This document shows positions 13,881 through 28,726 of a stretch of DNA of 64,000 nt, piece by piece (positions within the stretch are counted from its first letter, which is position 1; each line of letters starts with the position of its first letter). This stretch comes from Rotaria sp. Silwood1 (lineage: Eukaryota; Rotifera; Eurotatoria; Philodinida; Philodinidae), in contig CAJNOP010000031.1 of the NCBI GenBank assembly GCA_905250075.1, forward strand, positions 1,147,098-1,211,097. The letters run 5' to 3'. The notes under the pieces were generated by a model that ran no database searches, was not told the origin of the DNA, and saw nothing but the letters and a program-made list of their open reading frames with translations. A program made the position numbers and the translations under genes.

Positions 13881-14777
13881 AGAACTTTTTGCATGTTTTT
13901 TCTGCTATTTTTCTCCTTAATCAAAACTAATCATTTAAAGAACTCATTATCTTATCATATTTTAAGTTTAGCTGGCTAAAGAATAATTACACTTTAGATT
14001 TCTTGTAGTAACAGAAAATTCTTGAAAAAAATTACTAATTTGTTTTACCAAATACTCTCAAATTATAGAGCTGATGGTTTCATCAACAAATCTATTTAAT
14101 AAATTCTTTTACCTTCGATTTAAAGCTCTTACCAAATTTAGAGTTAACGAAAGTATTCAATTTATCTGGTCGAGTTGATGAATACTGCTACTAGAATATA
14201 AAACATGCAAAATCATTACAATAAAAAATCAATAGGTGGTCATCAATTGAGAGTTTATTGGAAATCGTTTGTCTTGTTGTTGTTACAGTTACTTCTTTTG
14301 ACAATAACTCTTGATAAAACAATAATCCATGCAGGTAAATCTACTTCAAGTTATAGACCTTTGAATATTTTCTTGTTATTTTCATTCTTCACTTAAACTT
14401 GTGCAGGATTTGTTTTAACTTTATGATTGTTATACTTAACAATTCACTGCATAATTATCATTACCATCTTTAGTTGCCAATGTTTGAAATTCATTTCGAC
14501 GATGATCTATTCTCATTAATTTTATTGAATCGATTTCTGTTCATTATCATAGTTGAACGAAACAACATTTTTTTCATACCTAAACCAAATCATCTTGATT
14601 TGTAAACTAGATGTACAGATATATCTATGAGTATTTATTCATCTAGAATAATACATGAAAAAATTAATTGTTTAAAAAATGTTTTTCAAAATAATATGTA
14701 TTCAAAATTCCAAAATCGCAAAAAAGTTGTTCAAATTGTACGAAAAAGTTGAGTGTTTATTGTCTAACTTCACTTTT
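13881..14777. other. No gene recognised
   Basis: This stretch lies between two convergent genes. It includes a 63-codon plus-strand frame at 14205-14396 with a Leu-rich hydrophobic run that resembles a signal sequence, but no mature product can be followed beyond it, so it is not called as a gene. Confidence 0.5.
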
Positions 14778-15407
14778 CTAAGATTGACCTTTTTTTCTGT
14801 CGTGGTTGTCAAGGTCTGTTTTAAGTTTATAGTATAAATAAGCACACGTATGTGCACACATCAATGTTTCATCTTGATTCATTCCAAAGTATGTTAGCAA
14901 GTTTGAGGAACTTTTTTGAAAATTCAATTTGTCAAATGGCACGGACTGCCGAAGAGGTATAACAAACGAATGATACCTTCCACAATCCATATTAATCGAA
15001 CGATAAGCAGGTACATATGGTCGAAGTAGCACATTTCGAAAAACATTTTCGAGAAGAAGAAAAACTTCCATGCGCTGTACGAATTTCAAACGGTCAGTAA
15101 GATTCATGTCATACAAGTCAAACAAAGATTTGACTGATTCATAGTTCGCCGATCTGATTAGAAATTTATTCCAGTCTGAAACGGTATGTTTGTTGTACAT
15201 ATATTGTAACTCGGTTAGTAAAGTAGGTCCATCTTTCTCATCATCAAACATCTTTATGTAGCCCTGCAGCTTTAGTGGATCTGTTGACTAAAAAAAAGCG
15301 AAATATCTTATTTTCGTAATTATTTCATCGATTTATATTACCCCTTTACCAGGATCAGATGCAGAACCCGTTTCAGAGCCATATATCGATGCATCTGCAC
15401 TTGCCAT
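14778..15407 (-). CDS. SPATA2/Tamozhennyy-like PUB-domain protein (tentative)
   Basis: Two exons (15407-15342 and 15287-14778) join in phase 0 to give 191 aa. The start ATG heads a short Ser/Ala/Gly-rich exon (MASADASIYGSETGSAS). The body has a pattern close to the N-terminal PUB domain of SPATA2: an amphipathic stretch DRLKFVQRMEVFLLLENVF, then a Pro/Tyr segment and AYRSINMDCGRYHSFV, like the FRSI..YTGPFVYYV segment of SPATA2, then a helix ending LLTYFGM. In SPATA2 this domain binds the deubiquitinase CYLD and links it to HOIP in TNF/LUBAC signalling. The protein is much shorter than vertebrate SPATA2 (about 520 aa), with no zinc finger or C-terminal region. The assignment rests on motif resemblance only. 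An HHpred search with residues 20-180 should return PF21388/SPATA2 PUB or another PUB fold if it is right. Confidence 0.5.
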
Positions 15408-18400
15408 TATTTACTACGATAATGAATCTTATGAAGTGATTTGAAAAATGAGGCACACACCAACACACACTCACTCTTACCCTGTTTGATTTATTTATTT
15501 TTGAAAGTTTTTTCCCATTGGAATTTTGAGTTTTAACCAATTGTATGACAATGAGATGTCACTATTATCGACATGTTTTTTTTATTATTTGTCATTCAAT
15601 ATTTCTCGATTGTTGTATTTATAGCTGAATGAGCAATAACTACACTACACATTTATTGTTTTTATTTTTTCTGCATCAATATCTATACCCTAATCTCGTT
15701 TGAATAACATATTATAAAAAAAAGGCTTGTTACTGCAGCTCCTTTCGGACTGAAATGTGGTTCTCACACATATTTGTTACCCTTATTAAACTAATTCTAA
15801 ATAGATGAAGTGAAAAATTCTTCATAGACTGCAGTTGTGTTCAAAAATAATCGATCAACAAAATAAAGATTTGTCTAATTTGTTTTTGCATTTCAAGCAG
15901 AAATTTTTTTATTTTTTCTACGAGCGCCCTATTTGTTGTTTTCATTATTCCTATTTTCTTATTATTATTTAATTCTTTTTGATTTAACATTCTTATCATT
16001 ATAATCATGGAGTTGATTGAGAAATAAGTCTGTTGTTCATATCTATGGTATCTACAGCAAGTCTTACGCACTATTTATATATATATATATATTAATCAGT
16101 TCCCAAATAATGATGCTCACTCTTTTTCAAAATTATAACTTGATCTATTTGAAAAAAATTTCAAACAATCTGATGTGTGTTTTTCTCGATTCCTTAGGTC
16201 TGTAATGAGAAGGATGGCTACCTGAGTTACTGAGATCTGAGACGAGACGCCGTTGCTAAGTATCTATAGTGAAAAGGACGATGGGAGCCGCAAAAGCTGG
16301 CTCTTAAATTTAAATTTACCATTTTCTTCGAAAATTTACGTGAGTTTCACAAATAGTAATTAAAATAGACTACAGCACAAATAAAAAAATTTAAATCAGA
16401 ATTTATAATGGCATGAATTTGAAATGCTATTAAAAGTTGAAGCTTATTTTATGAGATATGCGAATATTATACAAGTTTTTGAGGTTCAGCATATCAAAAC
16501 AAACAATGTAATGTAAGACGTTAGAGATATGTTCATATTTAGGGTACAGCAGAAAGAACGAGGTTTGAAAGCAAAAAACCAATTAGAAATAAGTTAATCA
16601 AAATTTTATTTAGTCAATCATTCGATTTACTTCCCTTGATCATTTATACACGATTGTGTTCCTTCAAGTTTGCTATTAAAAGTTTTTATAAAGTGAGCGT
16701 AATCCAATAAACTAAGCATCATAGATACAGCACAGTGCAAGCTTTTCTCAGTGGTGCTGTTCAGTGGACTTTTGTTTGATCAAATCATGTAACCAAAAAT
16801 AACATCGTGTCAACTCTGAAGAATCTGATGATTATCAGATAATAACCATATTCTTGTATTTGACATAGTTCTAAACATCTTTATGAACAACAATCAGGAG
16901 TATGCGTATCTGATTCTGATCCTAGCTTTGTCGTATTTTGACAATGAGCTGCCAATGATTGTTGATATCAAAAAAGTGATTTACAGTTTATCTTCATTTC
17001 AGACGATGAGTAAATATGGGATCTGTTAGATCGAAAAAGATGCAGAAAAAAAGTTTTCAAAGCGAAGCTGTTTATAGAGAAAATGAACATTCGTCGTATG
17101 TTTGACAGGAACTTGTTTCGTTTTCATTTTCAACACACTTGAATTTACATACTCTAGTATAAATACAGAGTGTAGAAAATTCAGACAAGCAATAACTTAC
17201 TATTACTTCATTAAATTCTTTTTACAGAGAGCAATTACTATTTCTCATAACGTTAGGTTACTGCTCATTTATGGATAGAATAAATAGATGACCGAATCGA
17301 TGAACAATAACTGAATGCTGCGATTCATCTCTAGGATTTATCCGAATGTTTTGAAAAAAAAGATGAAAATTATATTTATTGTTGAGTAGCGAAGACTACA
17401 GCAACAAAACGCCCTACAACAAGAAAAACTGTATGGATTATAGTAAAGTTTTAAATCAATCATTGCTTGCTCTCGTGGAAAGCATTCTGCACAATTAGAA
17501 GGGCCTTCATACAGTGAGTACCTATCTTAGTTTGATACTATATAAGATTTGATGGCTTACAACCAGTTTGTTTATGATAACAACGTCACTCATTGAATTT
17601 CCATACATCATATGACCACCATATTTTCTGTTCCAATTTCGCCAAGTCTTCTTTATCTAATCTGACTTACTCAACACTTCGAACACGAGATAATTCGTTC
17701 GATACTCTAGGCTGATTCATTGGATGACATTACTAAAATTATCTGTCTCCACTTCCATTTTGTCAATCATAAAATGATAATTATTATCTATAAAGTAACA
17801 AACTTAATTGATATTGTCAAACGAAATGTTGCTTACATGTCAAGTAAAACATCTCTCATGCTCGATCTTTTTGGAACTATATGATATCGTGAAACTTGAT
17901 CGTGACATATAGGACATAATTCATCATGAATTGATTTTTCTTTTCTATGAAATGCACTATGCACTTTAATATGCAAACAAAAATTTCCCGATTCAATCGA
18001 TTATAGGAGTGTATGGCTTCCATTTGAATTATTTCCATAATACTGTCGATGCAATAATGGTCATATAGTAGATAAATATACAATATTATGATTACTACAA
18101 GCATATATAAATAGAAATTCTCCGTTAAGATTTCATGACTATGATATTGTATAAATTTCCATATTTTTGTATGTGCTAGGTACTTTTTCTACGATTATTT
18201 TAAATCAATATATGATTTTCATGTCAGAGAAGAAATCTTAAATGTAATATACCATTGGCTAAATAAAATTCTATTGGTCTATCAACACTTATTTTCTCTT
18301 TCTTGAGATGATGGTGACAAATGCCATCATATATTAAATTATCTTTGATCGAGATTTAACTATTGTTTGAGTGCATGCTAATTGAGGAAATGAAACATAT

Positions 18401-19931
18401 AGAATAAAAGCACGATGAGAGAGTGAATGAAATCATTGAATTGATTGGTGATTATGTAATATGTTGATTTGTTCAAATAATCAATAGTAAGTGGTGAATC
18501 GAAACATATATTTGAATGATAGAAAAATTATCATGTATGCTTGTTCTTTACATATGCTACTCAGTGCTCGTATTATGTTTTTTTTTGTGTTCCTTACAAG
18601 TATGTCATCTTTCATTACAAAATATAATTTAATCGATCAATATCAGTGAAAAAGCATTTTATGAATTGAATATGAAACGTCAAAAATGAATACGCCTACA
18701 CTGTAGTTGCGCATTAATTTTAAGCATAACTAACAATGTGAATATTTAGACGGATGATTTTCACTGAAGATTATACAATATGTCTTTTTAAAAAAAAAAG
18801 TGAACAAAAGATGATGAATACGCACGATAAAATATAATTCTTCGTTATAATTCTATTTTATCGATGAACGCATATGAATAATAGAATTGATTTGCACTAT
18901 TTATCACTTTGCACATGCTATCACACAATTCCACTAGATCAGCATCAGCATCAACATATACTAAACTTTGTTAACATTTAAATTCTATGAAAATTTTTCT
19001 GTAATTTAGAATATGAGTACCTTACAATTTGAGAAGAATAAAATATGGATAGAACTAATTTCTGATGTACTTCAATAATCTAAAATTTATATCGGTTATT
19101 TAAACTAATAATGGACGACAAAATTGTCAAATTATTTTTGCTTCTGTACTATGATTACTATACTATGAAAGCTAGAGAAAATGAATAAATGTCAACTAGA
19201 CATCGCTCAAATTGTATGCTTAGTTGACAAGAAGATTTTTATCGAGCCACTTAAATCATTCAACTAGATTGATGAGAAAAAGAAATATGCTCTCTTCAAT
19301 ACCCAAGAAAAAAAAACCAAACTATGCTGACCTTCGTCAATGAATATAAATCACTCGATTTAGCATTTTTATCAGTTAATAAGATTTTGTAAAATTATAC
19401 ATAAATATCAAATATGCTTCATCAAAAAACAAAATAAAATTTAATAGAAAACAATGAAAACAATTAAGCAATAAATAACACTTTGTAAAACATTCTATGA
19501 TAAAACTCTTGATACTCTATACGACGAAAAAGAATAAACTAATCAACATCTAATTAACTAAAAAAAATAATATTTATTTACTACATTTATGTCTTTCGTG
19601 ACCAGTTTTTTTGCATTATTATTACATTAAAAAATCATGAAGAGAAAGAAAAACGATGTAATATTTCATCAAATACAATATAAGGAAAAAAAACATGAAA
19701 ACAATTGTAATAAAGACTACAACAAATCTTGTATTATTTAACAAATATCCATTAGTTTATTATTTTTACTTCCAAGGTAATCGAAAAATCTAATAAATGT
19801 TCAAAAAAAAAAAAGTCTTTTACGGAAATAATAATGACGTCAAAGTGTCAAAGAATGACTACAGATATAGATATTAAAAAAAATATGGATGACAAAATAA
19901 AGTTTCCGAAGACACTTAAATAAATAAAATA
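15408..19931. other. No gene recognised
   Basis: About 4.5 kb of AT-rich sequence with no coding region I can support. It includes an (AT)n microsatellite near 16075-16093 and a GC-richer patch near 16205-16310. A candidate tiny frame beginning MGSVRSKK at about 17020 cannot be extended. The last several hundred bases are the 3' flank of the thiolase gene. Confidence 0.5.
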
Positions 19932-21530
<1,599 letters not shown>

Positions 21531-22271
21531 TGTTTATATAAAATCGATACGCCTAGAACAAAGAATAATAGATATGAGTGTAAATGCACATAAGTACAGT
21601 AAATGCATAGATAAATAAAGACAAAAGGATGTTTCTGTTGCATCAGTCAGACATAATCTTACGCCTTGAAACGCATTTCCTATTCGATGAAAACGTTCAA
21701 TTATAGACATTTTATCTTACTAAATTTTTGTTCTACTTTTCATAGAATCTCTGTAATAATCATATCAGGTCTATCAAAGTATCTTTTTTGAGCATGATGC
21801 TATCGTATTATTCGACGGCAAACTATTGTTTACTCGAAAATATTAAATCAAATATGGCATACAGATGAAAATAACGTTCTAAAAAAACCAAAGAAAAAAC
21901 TTCATACAATTATATTAATTTGTTATCTTTAATGTGCTTCTCTGGTCGCATCCCTTACGCGTGTTTAACTGTTTAAATTATTCAATCATTCGTACAAAAG
22001 TAAAAGAAAACATTAAATGTCTTACGACACAGACTGGATAAGTTACATACAAATTATCATTAAACTGATCACCGAAACTATCTGTTTATTATATCAGAAA
22101 ATGAAATATTCATTAACGAAAAAAACAGCAATGATAATAATAATCCGTGCAACATAAAAGAAAAATGACAGCAGAATGAGAATAATATGAGAGATAGAAT
22201 TAGAGAAAAAAGAAAGAACGAGAAGAGAAGAGAAAAAAAGAAACTAGAAAAAAAACTTCTGTTTGATTCAT
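21531..22271. other. Intergenic spacer between two minus-strand genes
   Basis: Upstream region of the thiolase and 3' flank of the FAM174-like gene. A purine-rich AGAGAAAAAAG tract lies at about 22180-22260, immediately after the FAM174-like stop codon. No gene or clear promoter motif is visible. Confidence 0.5.
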
Positions 22272-22771
22272 TTATTTGCGAACGAGCAATGTGTCATCAT
22301 CACTTTCTTCTTCTTCATTATCATGTCCATTGAAGAGAGGTCCTTTCATTGTAGTGCCACTGTTGAGTAGCTTATATCTTCTTATTTGACGTTTTTTACG
22401 TAAGCTAGAATAAGAATCAAATTTTTTTTTCTTTTTTTGTCCAATCAAAAATTAATAATTTGTTTTTGACACTTTACTTACGTAAAAGTTTTTATTCCGA
22501 CATACATTATAATGAGACAAGTAATAGTAGCAAGTGCAATAATACTCCATGTTAAGGTACTTCGTTCCATTTTAATAAAACTTTTATTAATAAGTTTTTG
22601 TTCTTGAATGAATAAAGGCTTTTTAGTTGTTACTATCTTTGTTACATTTTCATTGAATGCAATAGTACTAATGAAACTCGTATTAATCATTATATTGTTC
22701 AGCACTCTTTTAGTAGTTTCAATAAAAATCAAATGAACGAAGAAAATACAAAAAATAATGACAAGTAAAAC
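22272..22771 (-). CDS. FAM174-like single-pass membrane protein (5' end not located)
   Basis: Two exons (to 22482, then 22404-22272) join in frame across a 77-bp intron. The open frame extends upstream of 22732 to about 22771 with a strongly hydrophobic stretch (VLLVIIFCIFFVHLIFIE) that looks like a signal peptide, but it contains no ATG before an in-frame stop, so an additional 5' exon carrying the start is expected. After a Thr/Ser/Asn-rich lumenal part comes a transmembrane helix (WSIIALATITCLIIMYVGI), then a basic stop-transfer segment RKKRQIRRYKLL and an acidic tail NEEEESDDDTLL. That order (TM helix, RKTRRYGVL-like basic motif, PL, acidic DDDxTLF-like end) matches the FAM174A/B family, Golgi or plasma-membrane type I proteins of poorly known function. 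The identification is by tail motif order; other short type I proteins are possible. Confidence 0.6.
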
Positions 22772-22774
22772 TTA

Positions 22775-25700
22775 TTGATAAATATTACGTTTCTAGAATA
22801 GATGTCCAGTGGTTAGAAATAAAATTCAAATAACAGATAAGTTTGTTATTTTACATTATAGGTAGACAAAAAAGAAAGAAAGAAAGAACGTATAGAATCA
22901 GTCGTCGTGTGTGTGCGCGAATCCTATTACTAGACCATAACAGCCAATTAATCAACAGATGCCCATGGATAGAAACAAACGCTATACAGCGCAAGGACAA
23001 TACTGAAATTAATACTATTTCTAAGCGAAAGAGGACACTGTTCTTCAGTAGTCATAATGATAGTAATAGACCAGTGACACTGATATGCCAGCTCTATGAT
23101 ATGTAATCGATTCTTATCCTTTCAATGTTTCTATTACTTCTTTTTTCTATCTATTAGATATCTAAACATTAAGAATGACAGAGAAGATATACAATCTTTT
23201 CAGTATCTAATTAGATTTATGCTCTTTATCTATCATTTGATAAATGAACATTTTTTAAAAATAAATATTTTAATAGTGCAAAATGCGTCTTTTTTATTGT
23301 GGAAAATTTATTACTCATGCATATGTCTTTCTGTATGATTAGGTCAAGAGCACATATGTAAAGCTATTAGCTCGAACAGAACATCTAATAAATTAATCAT
23401 TTGAAACTCTGTTGAAATTCTTCAAGGTTATTAATATCAAGCTTCTATATTGATGTAATGGATAGCATATGTCATTATTCTTATTACATCAAAATATACT
23501 TTGTAGACAAAGTTACATATGATTGCTATATTAATTAATAAGACGATGAATCGTACTTTTATAGATTCAATGTAATCAATAGAAATTACATATAACTAGA
23601 AGATGGTTCTAGAATTATTCACTTGATGATATAACGTTTTTCTCTGTTGAATCGTATGATAAAGTTGTCAGAACATATATCTCGTGCTTGATATTTACGA
23701 AATTCATTGACAAAATTGTGACTTATTTTGACTATTGTGCAAAATCAACCTCAAGCTTTTGTTAAATAATGAAATATTCTGATTTCGAAGCTCTTGTTTT
23801 TTTCTCTGTCAGCCTATTTAAAAGAAATTTGCATTCACTTTCGTAGTCAATAACTAAAAAGTAAACAGCTTGATAAATTAGCATCTAATACTGTTCGTCA
23901 CAAAAAAAAATCGCATGTAGAAATTCATATTAAAAGTATCCAATCAATCGTCTAATAAATTTAGATTCTCTTGCAATAAATGTAGTTATGAATGATGTTG
24001 ATCTAAGTACCATTAGAACATCAAGCCATAATATAATAAGTTTGTTAACAGTAGATAATATTTCAGTAAGATAAATTAGTGGATCACTTTATCGTGTCTA
24101 TAGTGCTTTCTAAATAATATTACTCATTTAGTGTGCGTATAGACTTCAATAATAGCTTGATGAAATAGGAAATGATAGTGAGAGTATATTTATTTTGAAA
24201 ACAACATTGTTTATTGAAAACAAGAGTCTCACAAATATAAGTTTAATGCTATTATCTCTTATCATTTTTTTCTCGCGATAACACTGATTGATACTCAAGA
24301 CAATTTTAAACTTTCTCAGAACCTTATTTACATAAGTCACTCACTTTCTAGTCATATGTGCTTCAATTGTAAACATTCTGAGCTATATTTACAATTCTCA
24401 AAACGATCTATTATATATAGTCTGCTACAATTCTATAGTATCTATTGAAAAAAAATATAATTATTTGATTGAGTTTATCATTGGAACAACATATTTCCAT
24501 TGATCTATTCATTATTCAATCGAATGAATCATTTTCTGGTAAACATCTGTGCTTAAATGACTTCAATATTCTATACAAAGAATGATTTCATAAAAGATCG
24601 ACAATGCATTTTTAGAGATACTTTGACTAATTTTAGACATACTTACGATTTCATGACCTTACTTCTTCGATGTATAACAAGTAAATTACTTTTTTGTAAG
24701 AATTTCATCTGTATGACTTAGTTTTTATTCGTGTTCTGTTCGAAACTATCATTTCTGATAGTGAACAATTTTAAATGTTTTATTTTTAGAAGAATCAGCA
24801 TACATTATAAAGAAAAGGACAAAAAAAAGCATACATAGGTAGTATTTGCAATCAGGACTGTTTTGAAATCAACGAATAATGTCACCACTCGACCATATTT
24901 CTTCATTAATTCTGTTCTCATTATTTTTGTACTGTCTCAAGAGCTGTTCACTCATTGCATTATCTACGTTTCATGATATACTCATTGTCATAAGAGATAA
25001 TAAGAAGACATTTGTAAATGAATATTCTCATATCAATCGCCAGTTTTCCATGTATAAACGCTTTAACCTTCTTCATTGTCTTTGATCCACTTATCGATAT
25101 ATTCGTTTCCATCGGCATACTGTATTGTACCTTGACCGTAATTTTCTCCATTGTTCTAGGCTCGTTTCTCCTAATTTCTGAATCATGTGTACAATTTCTC
25201 ACATTTTAATTGACATCAAATAAACATATTTTCTAGACTAATATTTAAGTATGTTAGTTATTGTATCTATCTTTATAATCGTGTATGTGAATATTGAAAA
25301 GTTATTATTTGCTGCTGACTCTTAATATCCTGAAAATTACCAACCATAATTAAATATTTCATTTTCTCATAACAATTGACTAATCAGTTGGACTTTTATT
25401 TGATTGCGTGACAGTAATGTCTATCAATGAGATCGCTAGTTTTTCTTCACTCGCATTCATCAATTCAAGCAAATGTACAAGATTTATTGATGAATAAGTC
25501 AGTGCATTGCTGTTAACACAAAGTCGCGTGCTGACACGAAGTGTAATTTTCTTCTCTTCCGGAAAATAGATATTAGTTATTTTGCCTTTTCCGTTCTTTG
25601 CGTCGATCATAAATTATTTGGAATTGCAATCTAAGAAACTTCTGACAACTCAGGGTCAGTATGAACGTGAGCTGAGAGTCCACTAAGTCATTTAATCATC

Positions 25701-27623
25701 TTCCTAGAAGTTCTTATTAATGTTATTATTGATATTACACCACATGTCTGTTGAAGGTTGATAGTTTTTTTATTGAGATTTTTCTAACAATTGGAGATAT
25801 TCATGTCATGGTATCAAAATTGAACGGTCTTGTATTCGAAGTAATCTATTGAGTTCTCGACAAAGATTTGATTTCTTTGAATCCATCGTGTATAGATAGG
25901 ATGCTGCTGACTCATCATGCGTAAGATGATGTTTCAAAGAAAAATGATATTTTCTTATTATTATTTTGAAAAACATGTTCTGGTTCTTCGGTTTTAAGTA
26001 CAATGGGTTCAAGATCTCGTCCAAGACGATGTGATGACAAAGCTCAAAACCTATAGACAGATAGACTTCATATTAGTATGTGATTAACATTGATGAACTT
26101 ATGTATTTTTACATAAAGACAATGGCTTATAGTTATATCGGAGTATTAAAGATTCAATTTCTAGAGACTCTTGTCTAGTTTGATCAGTAAAATCAGTGAG
26201 CATAATATTCACTTTACCTTTTACTTTCTATTGGAATCTCATTTTCAGAATGAAAAGAAAGAAAATTCAGCTGACGTTAACCGGTACGTTTTGATTATCA
26301 GTATGATGAAGTCATACTATTTTAGTAGTCTATTACGTTATTTTTTTGCGGAGAAAAAGGAAACTCAGTCTAAGAAAATTTAATCATACAAAATAATAAC
26401 AATTAAAAGAGTATCAAAACAGCAAAAGAAAAAAAAACCAAGAAAGATGAATCATTTTCTTCTGTCTGGGTACTTGTAAAAATGACGATTCGGATATCAA
26501 GCAAAATGCTTTCATCTTCATGTCACAAAAATGCTGTAGATGTTGTTCATCAAGGTTATTTGTATGAATATATAAAGCTATGATATTTTAAAAAGTAAAA
26601 ATTTCACATATTTTCTTTAGTTATTTTTTTCTTCAACTTATCAAGCCTAATTGTTATTGGAAAAGAATAAATCGTTTTGAAAATGTTCAACTATTAAGTC
26701 AATCTTGATTCTTCTGAATTATTCACGATTAATCAATTTAGAATGATCTCTTAAGTTTTTTCTTTGTCTTTAGACAGTAGTCGTAATAGTTTTTCATCAT
26801 TAAGGTAACAAAACTCTTTATGAGAGTTAATGCACTCTTCACATTAAACAGCTTGCCTCGAACATATACTAACTTTTGTCTTGAGAGACAAATATGTTAT
26901 TCGAGAAGTGAATTATTTACACGAAATAAAATAACAAGAAGTGTATACTGAGCATTGAATTCATAATAATTTTCACAAATTCTTATCGAAAACTTTATTA
27001 TTTCGGAGTAAAGCTGATGACTTTGCAAGATTTATGTGAGAGAGATGTCATTAGATGATGTACACCTTAGTATGAAAGGTTAATTATTTCGTATCGAAAG
27101 TACCTTTGATAAAAACTGAGAATAATATTAGGACAATACATGCCAACTAATTAGTTTCTAAATAACAGCACCAATCTTTGAATTTTTTTAAAAAGCTTCA
27201 TCTCAAATTTGATATACTCATTGTGAATTCATTCAATTCTATCTCTAGTATATTTTCTGATAAAATGATGTATGATGTTACAATACTATGATATGTTAAT
27301 AGTTTTTACGATAAAAAATGTTTACATATAACCTTTGCAGGCATGAGAGCAAAAATCAAGTGGCATAACAAAAAATTCTCATCTGATAAATGTTATAATT
27401 AAATGAATAACGAAAAGACAGATCAAATTTATTTCATAAGACAATAATTGATGTAGTCATATTTGATCATGTTTATTAATTGTTAGAAAAACAAAACCAA
27501 GCTAGTTTATTTCATATTCGTGGTTGTCTAGATACAATGCTCGAAAAATTAATTATAAAGTAGAGAATTAGAATAGACATTCGTGTAATTGAAAATAATT
27601 CTTACGTTTCCTATTATTATTCA
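22775..27623. other. No gene recognised
   Basis: Nearly 5 kb without a supportable coding region. Several open frames of 60-90 codons occur on both strands, including overlapping frames at 24879-25209, but they are hydrophobic or low-complexity by composition, overlap one another in different frames and cannot be joined by splicing. No transposon signature was recognised. Confidence 0.5.
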
Positions 27624-28565
27624 ATGATGACTCGTAGACATTCAATATCTCCATTATCATTGTCAAACATTCGTAGTACTACTATCTCTAAATCGGTTTC
27701 TATTACATCAGCAAAAACATCTTCACGTAATCCGTACAACATGTCTTATCTACTCAAACGTATGCGTGATGAACAAAACTCAAAAATTATGATTGAATCG
27801 CCTTCACATACTATTCGACAGCAATTAATACCTCATGAATGTATAAATTCTGAACACAAATCATTACTTAACAATACTATTGTATTGAAAGATATTGACA
27901 AACAACAACAACAACAAACACTTATAAATACATCGATCCATAAACCTAACAAACTATCACGATTCCATTTTGATCGATTGAAACAGACGAAACATATTCA
28001 TATCTTGGATCCAATAAACAAACAATCCTATAAAAAAGGTCAAAAAGCATTTAAAAGATTTTTCAGGTATTCATTCATATTCATATTCATGTTTGAGGTT
28101 AAATCTATATGTTAATATAGACAAGACGATGATGAAAGACAACAATTTAATAATGCTGCTTATTGTATTGCCTATTGTACAATAATTATTATCGGTAAGT
28201 TAACAAGTATAATAAAAATTTTGCTACATAAATAAATGAAAATATATAATTATTATTTTCTTACGATGAATCTCTCGAACATTTCTCATAGAAAAATAAA
28301 AGGTATAACAATGGGTGGTTGGATTGGCGGTCTTTTCGAACTAATTTCTAGTGATCACAATGGTTGTGATAATGAACATCTTGGTCATTTTACATGTCAA
28401 GCTAAATATGCAACTTTAAATGTTACTACTCATTGTATTAATATATTTTATAAAAATTCAATTCTGTATAATTCTCCATTTATTTGTCTATGTCGTTTTC
28501 TTAATTATTCTCAAGGAAAATATCGTGATTGTGAATTTCTTCATGCAAACATACAATATATTTAA
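27624..28565 (+). CDS. Unrecognised single-pass membrane protein with Cys-rich C terminus
   Basis: I do not recognise this family. Three exons (27624-28066, 28121-28194, 28303-28565) with GT..AG introns of 54 and 108 bp join in phase to 259 aa, which is good evidence of a real gene. The N-terminal ~165 residues are polar and basic (MMTRRHSIS start, Ser/Thr-rich, a Gln run near residue 95, several Lys/Arg clusters) and look disordered and cytosolic. A single hydrophobic stretch follows, spanning the second splice site (YCIAYCTIIIIG, then GITMGGWIGGLFELI). The remaining ~85 residues contain seven cysteines, spaced as in extracellular or lumenal disulfide-bonded domains (DHNGCDNEHL, HFTCQAKY, FICLCRFL, YRDCEFL). 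Topology is probably type II (N-in). It converges on ARPC2, with 161 bp between stop codons. Confidence 0.65.
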
Positions 28566-28620
28566 TAAATTCCTCTTTCGTTTAGTTTTTTTTTTGTTAT
28601 CATAATCAATGAAGATTTAT

Positions 28621-28640
28621 ACACACACACACACCACACA
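28621..28640. repeat. (AC)n microsatellite
   Basis: A short AC dinucleotide run with one interruption, located between the stop codons of two convergent genes. Confidence 0.8.
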
Positions 28641-28726
28641 TAAGAGATAAATTAACAGCTACATGAAAATCAGCCGGTTATTAAAATAAAATATTGGAAT
28701 CACAAATTGTTTTGGTGAAGAAAATT

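Noticed and set aside
14205-14396. Short plus-strand frame with a signal-peptide-like Leu run
   Set aside because: Splicing at the following GCAG/GTAAAT donor gives only a few more residues before a stop; no propeptide or mature peptide motif is visible.
17013-17110. Small frame starting MGSVRSKK, suggesting a myristoylated protein start
   Set aside because: It ends after about 29 codons and no downstream exon with a compatible phase and conserved content could be found.
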